Below, piece by piece: positions 63,560-64,000 of a DNA stretch of 64,000 nucleotides (position 1 is its first letter; every line of letters begins with the position of its first letter). The notes under the pieces were generated by a model. It was not told where the DNA came from. It saw only the letters and a program-made list of their open reading frames with translations, and did not search any database. Source of the DNA: Trebonia sp963777905 (GTDB lineage Bacteria > Actinomycetota > Actinomycetes > Streptosporangiales > Streptosporangiaceae). Position numbers and translations under genes: made by a program. Location of the stretch: the NCBI GenBank assembly GCA_963777905.1, contig CAVZSM010000008.1, forward strand, positions 186,001-250,000, in the 5' to 3' direction.

Positions 63560-64000
63560 TCATGCGTCCGCGAGCAGGCTGTCGAGGGTCTCAGTCAGGT
63601 TGGCTACGAGCAGGTCGAGCAGCCGCGTTCCCTCGGCGGCGGAGGCGCCCGCCGGGTCGCCGAGCACGCCGTTGGGGCTGACCTTCCTGACGCCGTGCGC
63701 GCGCAGTTCGGGCAGCAGCTCCGCGATCGGCCGGGTATCGCCCGCCGCGGCACGGTCCAAGAGCACCTCGGACGGGGCGAGGGCCAGCATCAGCGACGTC
63801 TCGGTCCGCCCGGCGTGCGCGTCGCCCGCCCCCGGACCCAGCCCCGCGTGCCACACATGCCACTCCCGCCCCTCGGTCCGCAGCCGGGCGCCCGCGTCGG
63901 CGATCGCCGGGCCGTTCCCGCCGTGTCCGTTGACCAGCAGCATCGCTGGCCAGTGCAGGCTGGCGTGCCGGCCGAGCTCGACAAGCAGCAACGACAGCGC
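63560..64000 (-). CDS. mftE: MftE, mycofactocin-system creatininase-family peptidase (partial, 5' end outside window)
   Basis: The frame is open across the window edge, so the N-terminus is missing. The visible 147 residues match the creatininase family: LLVNGHGGNGPAI (metal His), DAHAGRTETSLMLAL (metal Asp/Glu region) and VRKVSPNGVLGDPAGASAAEG. In mycofactocin loci this protein (MftE) releases the C-terminal dipeptide from the modified MftA peptide. The downstream mycofactocin-type SDR supports the assignment. The mftA-D genes would lie to the right, outside the window. Confidence 0.88.
   Translation of the reverse strand, partial: ALSLLLVELGRHASLHWPAMLLVNGHGGNGPAIADAGARLRTEGREWHVWHAGLGPGAGDAHAGRTETSLMLALAPSEVLLDRAAAGDTRPIAELLPELRAHGVRKVSPNGVLGDPAGASAAEGTRLLDLLVANLTETLDSLLADA

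Noticed and set aside
63499..63681. Short plus-strand frame over the inverted repeat near mftE
   Set aside because: It reads through the hairpin and antisense to mftE without a ribosome site.

Overview
The window is very GC-rich (about 70 percent by eye), gene-dense DNA from an actinomycete. It carries a PucR-family regulator, an Rv2578c-type radical SAM protein, a DUF3040 protein, DUF1003 and GlsB membrane proteins, an FmdB zinc ribbon, many MFS exporters and the edge of a mycofactocin locus. The sequence alone does not give a genus. No rRNA, tRNA, CRISPR array or complete insertion sequence was seen.

Layout. (1) 1-541 is repeat-rich, gene-free DNA. (2) 542-4817 is a minus-strand operon with ATGA overlaps: a receiver/class III cyclase, a LolD/MacB-type ABC ATPase and a NarL-type sensor kinase. 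(3) 4877-17729 holds five paralogous FtsX-like permease genes next to that operon. A sixth lies alone at 31721-34134. All six contain frame breaks in the given sequence. (4) 17677-23474 holds a Rieske oxygenase, a membrane-anchored surface protein with 18-residue repeats, a LysM protein and an XRE regulator. (5) 23735-31611 holds two divergent M20 hydrolases, a divergent ArsR/MFS pair with a clear operator palindrome, a PLP decarboxylase and a cNMP-patatin lipase. (6) 34139-39417 holds a GNAT, a divergent TetR with SnoaL-like and alpha/beta hydrolase genes, a phosphopantetheinyl transferase convergent with an isochorismate synthase, and an ArsR. (7) 39915-49397 holds three DHA2-type MFS exporters, an intein-bearing radical SAM protein and small proteins. 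(8) 49441-57286 holds an aldehyde dehydrogenase divergent from PucR, a homocysteine methyltransferase/MTHFR fusion, a kinase-less sensor-like membrane protein and a Tat-exported DMFase-like protein. (9) 57519-64000 holds a phosphatase, a frame-broken DJ-1/PfpI gene, GlsB, a PQQ-repeat protein, a cupin, a channel-like membrane protein, a mycofactocin-type SDR and the 3' part of mftE.

How the genes may work together. The kinase, receiver-cyclase, ATPase and permeases look like one signalling and transport module, comparable in logic to Bce-type systems but with a second-messenger cyclase output. This is inference from gene order. Other likely functional pairs are ArsR/MFS, TetR/SnoaL/hydrolase and mftE/SDR.

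Cautions. At least 19 frame breaks fall in about 15 kb of FtsX-like genes, against about four in all other genes. This could be real decay, or base-calling and polishing errors in near-identical paralogs. The intergenic spaces also carry an unexplained family of short repeats: a conserved 19-base tail, usually preceded by inverted-repeat arms.
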